This document shows positions 1-9,584 of a stretch of 64,000 nucleotides of DNA, in pieces. Below the pieces are notes generated by a model. The model saw nothing but the letters and a program-made list of their open reading frames with translations, was not told the DNA's origin and searched no databases. This DNA is from JAVWHP01 sp036639955. Its GTDB lineage: Bacteria > Bacillota_I > Bacilli_A > Erysipelotrichales > Erysipelotrichaceae. The translations under genes and the position numbers were made by a program. Location of the stretch: positions 1 to 64,000 of the forward strand of contig JAVWHP010000001.1 in assembly GCA_036639955.1 (NCBI GenBank), written 5' to 3'. Position 1 is the stretch's first letter, and each line of letters opens with the position of its first letter.

Positions 1-73
1 TATAAACTCCAAATCCAACCCCAATGCTTAATATAATAATTATTACGATTAATATAGCATTCTTCCTATTCAT
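1..73 (-). CDS. N-terminus of an unknown membrane-anchored protein (partial)
   Basis: An ORF starts with ATG at 73 and stays open through the left edge of the window (24 codons visible). The visible part begins MNRKNAILIV and continues with a run of Ile/Leu/Val and then Gly-rich residues. A short basic stretch followed by a hydrophobic helix is typical of a signal-anchor or uncleaved signal peptide. An AAAGGA ribosome binding site lies about 8 bases upstream. The gene is downstream of, and codirectional with, the two-component pair at 235-2126, but a TA-repeat promoter candidate separates them, so it may be transcribed separately. The function cannot be judged from this fragment. Confidence 0.55.
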   Translation of the reverse strand, partial: MNRKNAILIVIIIILSIGVGFGVY

Positions 74-105
74 AATTTTTTATCCTTTCTTACTAATTAT
101 CATAA

Positions 106-139
<34 letters not shown>

Positions 140-234
140 CAAGCATTTATGCGCATTATGCACAAAAACATGTATAACATGCATACATTCCTGTAATATT
201 ATGAATTATATAAGAAATCAGTATAATCTATCTT

Positions 235-1428
235 TTAGAAAGTAATAGTTAATTTATTAATACATTTATTTTTATCATAATCATCTTTTATAATTGGTTT
301 ATAAGCTATAAGTATCTCATTCAACTTATTTATATAAACATTCTTATTATCTTTAGCACTACTAAAAATAAAAACAATTATAACATGATCATTAGTTTCC
401 TTAATCTTTAATATAATAGTTCTTTCACCAGTATATTCACTACAAGCATCCATTGCTAAATCAAATAAATAAGTAAATAAATATACTTGATCAATAAGTT
501 TTATAAAAGCAAACTCATTATATTCAATCCTTGTTCTTATATTAATATTATAATTTTTAATAGTTGTTTCATGATCATTTAAAATTAAATCAACTACAGT
601 TAAATTAGTAAAAAAATTATTAAACTGATTAAAAGTATTAATAAATAGTTTTTCTATAGTATCTCTTAATTCTATATTCTCAATACTATTACTTAAAATA
701 AATAAATGTGAACACTGATGTAATACATCATGTAAGTAAACATAACTCTCATCATACTTCTTTTCCAATAAACTAAACTTCTTTTCAGCCTGTTCCTCTT
801 TAATTGCTTCAGTTTCTTTTATATCCTTTATACTATTAGAAAGAATAGATCTATGTAATAAATATATAAAACTAATATTAAAAACAAAAATATTAAAGAA
901 AGAGAAAAACAATAAGTTATTATCAATAATAAACGAATGAAGAGCAACATTTAAACTTACATATAATATATTATTAATCATTATCATAAGTATACAAATA
1001 ATATACTTATTCATTCTAATACCTAATAAATTATTAAATAACCTAACATATAACAAAACTAAAAATACTATTATAATATTTGAAGTACATAATTCTATTA
1101 CTAAATTACTATAAACAGATACTACACTAACAAAATTAGTTAATATTAAGTCTGCTGAAAATATAACCAAAGCTAATACACATATAATGTTTAAATTAAT
1201 CCTTATAGTTCCTTTATAAAGAAACAATAAATATAAATTATATAAAATAAAAAGTAAAATAATAATAAAAGCATTATTAACATTCAATAACATTAATAAA
1301 CTAATACTATAAAAAACTAAAGTAATAAGTACACTTAAATTAAAATTATATCTAGGTTTTAATATCTTAGAACTAATATAAGATAATAACAGCAATATAA
1401 GTATTGCTAATATATAATAGTAGTACAT
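235..1428 (-). CDS. AgrC-like GHKL sensor kinase, apparently degenerate
   Basis: A 397-residue protein with about six hydrophobic segments in residues 1-200, a short linker and a cytoplasmic part. The linker carries LHDVLHQCSHL, which resembles the His-Asp phosphoacceptor region of AgrC/CitA-type kinases. The ATP-binding part is poor. The expected N-box (N-x-x-D-N-A-x-E-A) appears as YLFDLAMDACS, without its key asparagines. No GxGxG box is visible and the C-terminus ends early. It lies 2 bases after the LytTR regulator gene and is surely cotranscribed with it. In this family such kinases sense peptides or membrane signals. Here, phosphate transfer from ATP is doubtful and the protein may act as a phosphatase or a ligand-controlled sequestering partner (inference). 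Confidence 0.75.
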   Translation of the reverse strand: MYYYYILAILILLLLSYISSKILKPRYNFNLSVLITLVFYSISLLMLLNVNNAFIIILLFILYNLYLLFLYKGTIRINLNIICVLALVIFSADLILTNFVSVVSVYSNLVIELCTSNIIIVFLVLLYVRLFNNLLGIRMNKYIICILMIMINNILYVSLNVALHSFIIDNNLLFFSFFNIFVFNISFIYLLHRSILSNSIKDIKETEAIKEEQAEKKFSLLEKKYDESYVYLHDVLHQCSHLFILSNSIENIELRDTIEKLFINTFNQFNNFFTNLTVVDLILNDHETTIKNYNINIRTRIEYNEFAFIKLIDQVYLFTYLFDLAMDACSEYTGERTIILKIKETNDHVIIVFIFSSAKDNKNVYINKLNEILIAYKPIIKDDYDKNKCINKLTITF

Positions 1429-1430
1429 AT

Positions 1431-2126
1431 CTATACTAACGTTTCTAAAAAGCTATAATAATCATTTTCAAAGCTTTTATAATAATTTCTAGATATCTTT
1501 ATAATAGTACCATCCAATAATTTAACTTCATTTCTTTTATATTCTAATATAAACCTTAAATTAACTAAATAAGATTTATAAGATTTACTAAATGAATAAC
1601 CTATGATTTTATCTTCCCAATAATTCAAAGGATTAGTAGAAGTAATAACATGGTCACATAAATGAACATAAGTTTTTCTATCTAAAGATTCTATAAACAT
1701 AATATCTTTATAATAAATCTTTTTATGTGTATTCTTTTCATAAAAGAAAGCAACATCATTAATATACTGTTTATATAAGTTCTCTAATTCTAATTCTAAA
1801 TCTAATTGGTTAATAGGTTTAAGTAAATAACTCTCTGCTTTAATTTTATAACCTTTTACTAAATATTTATTATATGCAGAAGTAATTACTATTTTAATAG
1901 TAGTATTTATTTTTCTTATTTCTATTCCTATATCTATACCATTTTCTTTATATACTTCTATATCTAAGAATACTATGTCATAATCAGATAAATGTTTAAA
2001 AAGATAATCAGAGTCTGAACATCTAGTTATAATACATTCTGTATTTTTATTATTAAAAAAGATTTCTAAATATTGTTTAAGTCTAATGAAATCATTTACG
2101 TCATCCTCATAAATTAGTATTTTCAT
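1431..2126 (-). CDS. LytTR-family response regulator
   Basis: 231 residues. The N-terminal receiver domain (about 1-120) has the acidic pocket near EDD at residues 7-9, the phosphoacceptor Asp in DIVFLDIEVY, and the conserved Lys in AESYLLKP. A C-terminal LytTR DNA-binding domain (about 135-231) includes KIYYKDIMFIES and ISRNYYKSF. This is the AgrA/VirR type of regulator, usually controlling peptide signalling, bacteriocin or cell-surface genes. The start is supported by GAGGGTGAT before the ATG. It is the first gene of a two-gene unit with the kinase at 235-1428. No agrB- or agrD-like gene is seen beside it in the window. Confidence 0.9.
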   Translation of the reverse strand: MKILIYEDDVNDFIRLKQYLEIFFNNKNTECIITRCSDSDYLFKHLSDYDIVFLDIEVYKENGIDIGIEIRKINTTIKIVITSAYNKYLVKGYKIKAESYLLKPINQLDLELELENLYKQYINDVAFFYEKNTHKKIYYKDIMFIESLDRKTYVHLCDHVITSTNPLNYWEDKIIGYSFSKSYKSYLVNLRFILEYKRNEVKLLDGTIIKISRNYYKSFENDYYSFLETLV

Positions 2127-2142
2127 TTATATCACCCTCTAA

Positions 2143-2170
2143 ATTATATCACTTAACTATTTTTGTACAA
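2143..2170 (-). promoter_or_regulatory. Promoter of the two-component operon
   Basis: On the minus strand TTGTAC (2170-2165), a 16-base spacer and TATAAT (2148-2143), with TG one base before the -10 (extended -10, TGATATAAT). It sits directly upstream of the response regulator start at 2126. Confidence 0.6.
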
Positions 2171-2233
2171 GGACTAATTTCTACAAATATATTATTAGTA
2201 AGAATTATCATATTTTTCAATATAGGTTAAGAT

Positions 2234-2262
2234 TTGTAACTATAGTAAGAATATGTTAGAAT
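2234..2262 (+). promoter_or_regulatory. Promoter of the FUSC-family gene
   Basis: TTGTAA (2234-2239), a 17-base spacer and TAGAAT (2257-2262), followed by an AAAGGAGA ribosome binding site before the ATG at 2299. It is divergent from the two-component promoter about 65 bases away. Confidence 0.6.
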
Positions 2263-2298
2263 ATACGTTCACTTGTAATTTATTAAAGGAGAGTTAAA

Positions 2299-2868
2299 AT
2301 GAAAAAGATTATAGATAAAGCTAGTATAGTTAATGATAGTAATAATTCATTTATTGTTGAAGATAAGAATAGTTCTAAACGACATCTTCCTAAGATTGGA
2401 TTACGTAATATAAAAACAGCACTATCTACTACTATTTGTGCTTTAATCTATTTAGTGATTGATCGTAATCCAACATTTGCATGTATTGGTGCAGTCTTTG
2501 GAATGGATAACTCATTAAGTGCTTCTTTTGAAACTGGAGGTAATCGATTAGTTGGAACAATCATTGGTGGGTTTCTTGGAATGGGAATATTTAGCTTAAG
2601 TTTAATATTGCCATATCATAAAGTATCATTAATAATATTAAACTTTATAGGGATTATAGCATTAATATATATTAGTCAGTTGTTTAATGTTCCAGGTGCA
2701 ATTAAGGCTGGTTCAGTAGTATTCTTTATAGTAATGTTAAATACACCAGAGGATCAATACTTTACATATGCTATTAATAGAATAATAGATACTGGATTTG
2801 GGGTAATAATGTCTATATTTATTAATTGGATTCATTTTAAATTACCTAATAATAATGATAATAAATAA
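2299..2868 (+). CDS. FUSC/aromatic acid exporter-like membrane protein
   Basis: 189 residues. A hydrophilic N-terminus of about 35 residues is followed by paired hydrophobic helices and the segment IKTALSTTICALIYLV, then a Gly-rich GGNRLVGTIIGG. This layout matches the membrane half of the FUSC/ArAE_1 (DUF939-like) family. Known relatives export aromatic acids or other small hydrophobic anions, but the substrate here cannot be told. The usual cytoplasmic C-terminal domain is missing, so this is a short version. It is monocistronic, with its own promoter and a terminator that overlaps the stop codon. Confidence 0.75.
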   Translation: MKKIIDKASIVNDSNNSFIVEDKNSSKRHLPKIGLRNIKTALSTTICALIYLVIDRNPTFACIGAVFGMDNSLSASFETGGNRLVGTIIGGFLGMGIFSLSLILPYHKVSLIILNFIGIIALIYISQLFNVPGAIKAGSVVFFIVMLNTPEDQYFTYAINRIIDTGFGVIMSIFINWIHFKLPNNNDNK

Positions 2869-2898
2869 GCAGCCACTGTAATAGTGACTGCTTATTTA
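2865..2898. terminator. Terminator shared by the FUSC gene and ppdK
   Basis: 11-bp stem with arms at 2867-2877 and 2883-2893 and one G-U pair. The FUSC stop codon lies at the base of the stem and T-rich DNA flanks it. It sits between convergent genes, so it probably works both ways. Confidence 0.75.
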
Positions 2899-5526
2899 TT
2901 ATTTAGGGTTTTTAATTGCTGCTTGAGCTGCTGCTAAACGTGCAATTGGTACTCGATATGGTGAGCATGAAACATAGTTTAAGCCTAGGTTGTGAACAAA
3001 TTCAATTGTGGATGGGTCACCACCATGTTCACCACATATACCTAGCTTAATGTTAGGACGTACACTACGTCCTAACTCAGTAGCCATTTTAACTAGTTTT
3101 CCTACACCTTTTTGGTCTAAGCGTGCAAATGGGTCTGATTCAAATATTTTCTTTTCATAATAGTCTTTTAAGAAACCACTTGCATCATCTCTAGAGAAAC
3201 CAAAAGTCATTTGAGTTAGATCATTAGTACCAAAACTAAAGAACTCTGCTTCGCTAGCTATTTCATCAGCTAATAATGCAGCACGTGGAATCTCAATCAT
3301 TGTACCTATTTTATAGGTCATATCAATATCTGCTTTTTCTATTAAGTTATTAGCTACTTCTTCAACTAATGTTTTTACATAACTAAGTTCATTAACTTCA
3401 CCTACTAAAGGAATCATAATTTCAGGAACGATTCTCCATTCAGGATGTTTCTTACTAACATTGATAGCAGCTTCTATTACTGCATGTGTTTGCATTTGAG
3501 CAATTTCAGGATATGAAATTGCTAAACGTACACCACGATGTCCCATCATCGGATTAAATTCATGTAATGATGCTATAACATTCTTTAAATCATTAATATC
3601 TAAATTCATATCAATAGCTAACGACTTAATGTCGTTGGGGTTAGTAGGCAAGAATTCATGAAGTGGTGGATCTAAATACCTAATAGTTACGGGGAATTCT
3701 TGCATAACCTCATAAATACCTTCAAAGTCATTTCTTTGCATAGGTAGAATTTTATCTAATGCTATTTTACGTTGTTCAACAGTTGTAGCTACTATCATTT
3801 CACGCATAGCTTTAATACGTTCCCCTTCAAAGAACATATGTTCAGTACGTACAAGACCAATACCTTCAGCTCCAAAGCTTAAGGCTTGTGCAGCATCTTT
3901 TGGTGAATCGGCATTAGTTCTAATCGATAGATTACGATATTCATCAGCCCATTTCATAAAACGATCAAAATTACCTGAAATAGTTGCTGGTACACAAGCA
4001 ATCTCTTGTCCATATACATTACCAGTAGATCCATCTAATGATAAGTAATCTAATTCTTTAAATTCTATATCTCCTATTTTAAATGTTTTTGCTGTTTCAT
4101 CTATTTCTATTGAATCACAGCCACTTACACAGCAACGTCCCATACCACGGGCAACAACTGCTGCATGAGAAGTCATTCCACCACGTACTGTTAGTATTCC
4201 TTGAGCCGCATTCATTCCTTCTATATCTTCTGGTGATGTCTCTAGTCTAACTAGAATTACTTTCTTATTATCTTTTGCAAGGTTTATTGCATCAGAAGCA
4301 TTAAACACTATTTGTCCACAAGCAGCTCCTGGTGATGCAGGTAATCCACTAGTAATAACTTTAGCTTTCTTTAATTCATTAACATCAAAGCAAGGATGCA
4401 ATAACGCATCAAGCGTTCTAGGTTCTACCATCATTAACGCTTCTTTCTCACTTATTCTTTTTTCATCAACTAAGTCACAAGCTATTTGTAAAGCAGCACT
4501 TGCTGTTCTTTTTCCATTACGTGTTTGTAACATATATAATTTACCATTCTCTATAGTAAACTCCATATCTTGCATATCTTTATAATGTTCTTCTAGTTTA
4601 TCACATATAGTTACAAACTCATCATAAGCTTTAGGCATAATCTCTTTTAGCTGATCTATAGTCTTAGGGGTTCTTATTCCCGCTACTACATCTTCACCTT
4701 GTGCATTCATCAAGAATTCACCATAAAGTTTATTTTCTCCTGTAGATGGATTTCTTGTAAATGCTACTCCTGTTCCACTAGTTTCTCCCATATTACCAAA
4801 TACCATCATTTGAATATTTACTGCTGTTCCCCAACTTCCTGGTATATCATTCATTCTTCTATAATATACTGCTCTAGAGTTATTCCATGATCTAAACACT
4901 GCTTCTATAGCTTTCATTAATTGAACTTTTGCATCACTTGGAAATTCTTCATTTAATTTCTTCTTATAGAACTTCTTAAATCTTATTACTAGTTCTTTCA
5001 TATCTTCAGCATCTAGATCCATATCATTTTTAATATCTTTTTTATCTTTAATTTCATCTATAATAATTTCAAATTCACTTTTTGATAGTCCCATAACTAC
5101 ATCTGAGAACATTTGTATAAATCTTCTATAACTATCATAAGCAAATCTTTCATTACCTGTTAGTTTTGCAAAGCTTACTACACTTTCATCATTTAATCCT
5201 AAATTTAGTATTGTATCCATCATTCCTGGCATTGATGCTCTTGATCCTGATCTTACTGATACTAGTAATGGATTAGATTGATCTCCAAATTTTTTATTTG
5301 CTAACTTTTCTAACTGGTTTAAACTACTATAAATTTCTTCTTCAATTTCTTTACTAATTTTTTGTTTATTTTCATAATATAAATTAGTACATTCACTTGT
5401 AATTGTAAATCCATAAGGTACTGGCATTCCAAGATTCATCATTTCGGCAAGGTTAGCTCCCTTACCTCCTAATTCTTCTCGCATTTTACCGTTTCCTTCA
5501 CTAAACATATAAACGTGTTTTTTCAT
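2899..5526 (-). CDS. ppdK: Pyruvate, phosphate dikinase
   Basis: Interconverts pyruvate, ATP and phosphate with PEP, AMP and pyrophosphate, linking glycolysis and gluconeogenesis in the cytosol. The N-terminal ATP-grasp domain starts with FSEGNGKMREELGGKGANLAEM-like residues. The central phosphohistidine domain has GGMTSHAAVVARG with the catalytic His at residue 454. The C-terminal TIM barrel has GICGEHGGDP with the proton-donor Cys at 831. The well-studied Clostridium symbiosum enzyme has these residues at 455 and 831, which supports the ATG at 5526 (GGAGG five bases upstream) rather than the ATG 11 codons earlier. The product is then 875 residues, the normal family length. The gene is monocistronic and ends in the bidirectional terminator at 2865-2898. 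Confidence 0.95.
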   Translation of the reverse strand: MKKHVYMFSEGNGKMREELGGKGANLAEMMNLGMPVPYGFTITSECTNLYYENKQKISKEIEEEIYSSLNQLEKLANKKFGDQSNPLLVSVRSGSRASMPGMMDTILNLGLNDESVVSFAKLTGNERFAYDSYRRFIQMFSDVVMGLSKSEFEIIIDEIKDKKDIKNDMDLDAEDMKELVIRFKKFYKKKLNEEFPSDAKVQLMKAIEAVFRSWNNSRAVYYRRMNDIPGSWGTAVNIQMMVFGNMGETSGTGVAFTRNPSTGENKLYGEFLMNAQGEDVVAGIRTPKTIDQLKEIMPKAYDEFVTICDKLEEHYKDMQDMEFTIENGKLYMLQTRNGKRTASAALQIACDLVDEKRISEKEALMMVEPRTLDALLHPCFDVNELKKAKVITSGLPASPGAACGQIVFNASDAINLAKDNKKVILVRLETSPEDIEGMNAAQGILTVRGGMTSHAAVVARGMGRCCVSGCDSIEIDETAKTFKIGDIEFKELDYLSLDGSTGNVYGQEIACVPATISGNFDRFMKWADEYRNLSIRTNADSPKDAAQALSFGAEGIGLVRTEHMFFEGERIKAMREMIVATTVEQRKIALDKILPMQRNDFEGIYEVMQEFPVTIRYLDPPLHEFLPTNPNDIKSLAIDMNLDINDLKNVIASLHEFNPMMGHRGVRLAISYPEIAQMQTHAVIEAAINVSKKHPEWRIVPEIMIPLVGEVNELSYVKTLVEEVANNLIEKADIDMTYKIGTMIEIPRAALLADEIASEAEFFSFGTNDLTQMTFGFSRDDASGFLKDYYEKKIFESDPFARLDQKGVGKLVKMATELGRSVRPNIKLGICGEHGGDPSTIEFVHNLGLNYVSCSPYRVPIARLAAAQAAIKNPK

Positions 5527-5609
5527 ATAGGCCTCCATAATATAACGTTCAAATCTCACTTATACATATTATATAATTATATATCAATAATTACTAGACC
5601 TAACCCTTG

Positions 5610-6356
5610 TTAAAATAAATTATTATTTATCACTTTTTGTTTATCTAAAAAATCTTTAACTAGATTGTTAAACATTTTAGGTTTATTTAGTGCTACAAAA
5701 TGACTTGCTTGTGGTACTACTACTAGTTCACTATTTTTTATAGCTGTTGCTAATTGCTTAGTATGGTCAATCTTTATCATATCCTTTTCTCCAACTATTA
5801 TTAGTGTTTTTACTTTAATTTCTTTTATTTTATTTATATCTAATGCTTGGTTTTCTAACATTAGTTCATTTAGTATTAAATTCTTATCATATTTATTTTC
5901 TAGTTTTAATCCACTTAATATATAGTATAGTGTACTTTCTATTTCCGTACTAATTTTAACGTAACTCTTTAGTCCTTTTACATTATAATTAGCTCCATTT
6001 AGTATTAAGCTTTTAACTACTTTTGGGTATTCTGTTGCTATATATAGTGCAACATTGGCTCCGTCGCTAAATCCTAATATATGTGCTTGTTTTATATTCA
6101 GTGCTTCTAATATTTGTATTATATCTTCTGCTATCATTTTAATTGTTATAGTATCCGTATTTAGTTCAGATTTACCTTGTCCTCTACTGTCTATTGCTAT
6201 AACATGATAGTCTTTTTCAAAGTACTCTATTTGGTTTTGAAAATAACTACTGTCTTCTCCATTTCCATGTAATAATACTAAGCATGGTGCTTGTTCATAT
6301 CCATATTGTGTATAGCATATCTTTGCTCCATTGCAGGTAACGTATCCTTCTTTCAT
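5610..6356 (-). CDS. Alpha/beta-fold hydrolase
   Basis: 248 residues from the ATG at 6356, preceded by AGTAGG. An upstream in-frame start at 6413 would run through the valS terminator and is less likely. It shows the alpha/beta hydrolase pattern: oxyanion region LVLLHGNGEDSSYF, nucleophile elbow GFSDGA, acid in VGEKDMI and catalytic His in ASHFVALNKP. Relatives are esterases, lactonases or C-C bond hydrolases, and the substrate cannot be inferred. A TATAAT box at 6386-6381 gives a possible promoter just after the valS terminator, so it is probably transcribed separately from valS. Confidence 0.85.
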   Translation of the reverse strand: MKEGYVTCNGAKICYTQYGYEQAPCLVLLHGNGEDSSYFQNQIEYFEKDYHVIAIDSRGQGKSELNTDTITIKMIAEDIIQILEALNIKQAHILGFSDGANVALYIATEYPKVVKSLILNGANYNVKGLKSYVKISTEIESTLYYILSGLKLENKYDKNLILNELMLENQALDINKIKEIKVKTLIIVGEKDMIKIDHTKQLATAIKNSELVVVPQASHFVALNKPKMFNNLVKDFLDKQKVINNNLF

Positions 6357-6400
6357 TTTAACGCCTACTTTCTTTTTATTATTATACCATTTTATAATAA

Positions 6401-6428
6401 AAAAATATCGCACATGTACGATATTTTT
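6401..6428 (-). terminator. valS terminator
   Basis: 10-bp stem (arms 6401-6410 and 6419-6428) followed on the minus strand by a T-rich tail. It starts 8 bases after the valS stop codon. Confidence 0.8.
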
Positions 6429-6435
6429 AGGTTTA

Positions 6436-9051
6436 TTATTTGTTTTTCATTTCTAATAGTTGTTTAGCTACTATTTCATATTGATTTTTATAGTTTGTTA
6501 ACTTTGTTTGTTCTGCTTCAATTTTAGCTGCAGGTGCTTTTGCTACAAAGTTAGTATTAGAAAGCATTGCTGTTCCTCTTTTAATTTCTTGTTCAAGTTT
6601 AATTAGGTCAGCTTCTAGTTTAATTATTTCTTCTTCTATATTTACTATATCAGCGATAGCTACACTAAGTGATCCTACATGAAGAGGTCTTACTACTGCT
6701 TCTCCTTCTATAGAATTAATAATAGTTGCATGGCACATCTTAGCTAATATAGCTTTAATATCTTCAGAGATATTACATACATTACCATCATTATCTTTAA
6801 TACATACATCTATTTCATAAGATGGTTTTAAATGATAATTAAGTTTAATTTCACGTATTGCTTCTATCATAGTAATCATATTAGCTATATCGCTCATTTG
6901 TTCATCACTCATTGCTATATTAGTAGCAGTAGGCCAAGCTTCTAAATTAATTGAAGCTTGTCTATGAGGTATACTTAAATAGATTTCTTCAGATACAAAT
7001 GGCATAAATGGATGTATTAGTACTACTATAGCATTGATTAATGTTAATAATGTTGATTGTGTTGCTAATTTAAGAACTGCATCATCACTATTTAAACCTG
7101 CTTTAGCAAATTCTATATACCAACTACAGAAGTCATTCCATATAAAGGAGTATAATTCATTACCTACAAGAGCAAATTCATATTTATCCATGTTTATATT
7201 TACATTAGCTATTACTTCATCTAGACGTTTAAGAATCCAACAATCAATCATAGATACATGGCTTAAATCGATAGAAGAATATGTAAAATCTTCAGGTATA
7301 TTCATCATTACAAATCTTGTAGCATTCCAAATTTTATTAATGAAGTTCCATGAGGCTTCAACTTTTTCAGTAGTGAATCTAAGGTCAGCTCCAGGAGTTG
7401 AATTAGTAGTTAAGAAGAAACGTAGTGAGTCACAACCATATTTCTCAATTATTTCCATTGGGTCTATACCATTACCTAAAGATTTAGACATCTTACGTCC
7501 TTGTTCATCACGTACTAGTCCATGAATTAATACATCTTTAAATGGACGTGATTTCATGCAATATCTTGTTTGGAAAGCCATTCTAGCTACCCAAAAGAAT
7601 ATAATATCATAACCAGTAACTAATACATCATTAGGGAAATAACGTTCTAAGTCTTCTGTAGTATTTGGCCATCCTAATGTAGAGAAAGGCCATAATGCTG
7701 AAGAGAACCAAGTATCTAGGACATCTTCATCTTGATGCCAATTTTCTATGTCTTTAGGTGCTGTTTCGCCTACATATATTTCATTAGTAGTATTATGATA
7801 CCAAGCAGGAATACGGTGTCCCCACCAAAGTTGTCTTGATATACACCAATCTTCTATATTATCTAACCAACTAGTAAAAGTTTTTTCAAAACGTGGTGGA
7901 TAGAAATTAATTTTTTCATCCTCTTTAGCTTGGTTATCTAATACTTCTTTAGCTAGAGGTTTCATTTTAACAAACCATTGTTTAGACAAGTATGGTTCTA
8001 CAATAGCATTTGTACGTTCAGAATGCCCTACTTGATGTAAATGTTTCTTTATAGAGACTAGGTTTCCATCATCCTCTAATTTTTTCACTAATGCTTTACG
8101 ACATTCAAAGCGATCCATATTAGCAAACTCACCACAAATATCATTCATGGTACCATCAGGATTCATACATATAATTTTTGGTAAATTATGACGTTCACTA
8201 ATAGCAAAGTCATTAGGATCATGAGCTGGTGTACATTTCATAGCACCTGTACCAAATCCTATTTCTATATAATCATCAGCAATAATTATTAACTGATCAC
8301 CATTAGCTGGATTAATAACATGTTTACCAATTAAATGTTGATACTTAGTATCATCTGGATGTACTACTACACAAACATCTCCAAACATTGTTTCAGGTCT
8401 TGTAGTAGCTACTTCTAATTGTTCATCGCTTTCTACTACTTTATATAAGAAGGTATACATAGCTCCTTCAATTTCTTTATGAATTACTTCTATATTAGAT
8501 AGAGCAGTTTTAGCTACTGGATCCCAGTTTATAATTCTTTCTCCTTGATAAATTAGACCATCATTATATAAGTCTATGAAGACTTTGTTAACTGCTTTTG
8601 AAAGTCCATCATCTAAAGTGAATCTTTCACGAGAGTAATCTAAAGATAGTCCCATTTTACCCCATTGTTCACGAATATGACCAGCATATTCGTCTTTCCA
8701 TTCCCAAGCACGATCTAAGAATTTTTCACGTCCGATATCATATCGAGAAATTCCTTCGCTTTTTAATCTTGCATCTACTTTAGCTTGAGTAGCTATTCCA
8801 GCATGGTCCATTCCAGGTAGCCATAACATATCATAACCTTTAGCACGTTTATAACGTGCTATTATATCTTGTAATGTTGTATCCCATGCATGACCTAAAT
8901 GTAATTTACCTGTAACATTTGGTGGAGGTATAACTATAGTAAAAGGATCTTTACTCTTATCTCCTGCTTCAAAATAACCTTCTTTTATCCAATTACTGTA
9001 GTAATCTTTTTCAACTTTTAAATGATCATACTTATTTTCTAATTTTTTCAT
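6436..9051 (-). CDS. valS: Valine--tRNA ligase
   Basis: Charges tRNA-Val with valine. The 871-residue class I synthetase has the HIGH signature as KLHLGHAWD near residue 50, the KMSKS loop as KMSKSLGNGIDP near residue 520, a CP1 editing domain between them (TTRPETMFGD), a tRNA-binding helical domain and the C-terminal coiled coil typical of ValRS (LEADLIKLEQEIK). Its AGGAGA ribosome binding site lies inside the last codons of the preceding acetyltransferase gene, which ends only one base before the ATG, so the two are translationally coupled. Expression is controlled by the T-box leader at 9585-9806. Confidence 0.97.
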   Translation of the reverse strand: MKKLENKYDHLKVEKDYYSNWIKEGYFEAGDKSKDPFTIVIPPPNVTGKLHLGHAWDTTLQDIIARYKRAKGYDMLWLPGMDHAGIATQAKVDARLKSEGISRYDIGREKFLDRAWEWKDEYAGHIREQWGKMGLSLDYSRERFTLDDGLSKAVNKVFIDLYNDGLIYQGERIINWDPVAKTALSNIEVIHKEIEGAMYTFLYKVVESDEQLEVATTRPETMFGDVCVVVHPDDTKYQHLIGKHVINPANGDQLIIIADDYIEIGFGTGAMKCTPAHDPNDFAISERHNLPKIICMNPDGTMNDICGEFANMDRFECRKALVKKLEDDGNLVSIKKHLHQVGHSERTNAIVEPYLSKQWFVKMKPLAKEVLDNQAKEDEKINFYPPRFEKTFTSWLDNIEDWCISRQLWWGHRIPAWYHNTTNEIYVGETAPKDIENWHQDEDVLDTWFSSALWPFSTLGWPNTTEDLERYFPNDVLVTGYDIIFFWVARMAFQTRYCMKSRPFKDVLIHGLVRDEQGRKMSKSLGNGIDPMEIIEKYGCDSLRFFLTTNSTPGADLRFTTEKVEASWNFINKIWNATRFVMMNIPEDFTYSSIDLSHVSMIDCWILKRLDEVIANVNINMDKYEFALVGNELYSFIWNDFCSWYIEFAKAGLNSDDAVLKLATQSTLLTLINAIVVLIHPFMPFVSEEIYLSIPHRQASINLEAWPTATNIAMSDEQMSDIANMITMIEAIREIKLNYHLKPSYEIDVCIKDNDGNVCNISEDIKAILAKMCHATIINSIEGEAVVRPLHVGSLSVAIADIVNIEEEIIKLEADLIKLEQEIKRGTAMLSNTNFVAKAPAAKIEAEQTKLTNYKNQYEIVAKQLLEMKNK

Positions 9052-9052
9052 A

Positions 9053-9577
9053 TTATTTCTCCTTATTTATAATTGAATATACTTCAACGTTATTATACCT
9101 ATCATTTAATAGTATATAATCACTTAAGGTACCTTCATATTTAAAACCACAATTCTTTACTAAAGTTTTACATCCTAAGTTATCTTCTACAATCAACATC
9201 TCTAATCGATGTAGACCTAGTGTACTAAAACCATAATTGACCAAAGCTTCTATAGCTTCTTGTCCAATTCCTTTATTCCAATATTCTTCTTGAATATAAA
9301 TGCCTATCTCAGCACCTTTATATTCATTTTCATTATGTATTTCCATTACTCCAATACATTCTTTAGTATCTTTATAATGAATAGCTAATGAAGGATACTC
9401 ACATCTTCTTTTATAACTGAGATAATTAATTTTAATAAAATTAATTATCTCAGTTTCTTTTTTAAGTTGGGGTAGTGTTAAATATTTTATTACATTAGGA
9501 TTATTGAAGCATTTCAATAATCCTAATGAATCTTCGATTACTACTTCTTGTGCATTTAATCTTTTAGTATTTATCAT
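9053..9577 (-). CDS. GNAT-family (RimJ/RimL-like) N-acetyltransferase
   Basis: 174 residues from the ATG at 9577, preceded by GGAGG at ideal spacing. A longer reading frame reaches back to 9631 but runs through the T-box sequence and is not credible. The fold follows the RimJ/RimL-type acetyltransferase pattern: TKRLNAQEVVIEDS at the start, EIGIYIQEEYWNKGIGQEA as the acetyl-CoA pyrophosphate-binding motif, and LHRLEMLIVEDN. Such enzymes acetylate protein N-termini or small amines, and the target is unknown. It is the first gene behind a valine T-box and is coupled to valS, so it is induced when tRNA-Val is uncharged. Confidence 0.85.
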   Translation of the reverse strand: MINTKRLNAQEVVIEDSLGLLKCFNNPNVIKYLTLPQLKKETEIINFIKINYLSYKRRCEYPSLAIHYKDTKECIGVMEIHNENEYKGAEIGIYIQEEYWNKGIGQEAIEALVNYGFSTLGLHRLEMLIVEDNLGCKTLVKNCGFKYEGTLSDYILLNDRYNNVEVYSIINKEK

Positions 9578-9584
9578 ATTCCTC

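Noticed and set aside
235..2126. Complete agr quorum-sensing locus
   Set aside because: Only AgrA- and AgrC-like genes are present; no AgrB protease or AgrD peptide gene is found on either side within the window.
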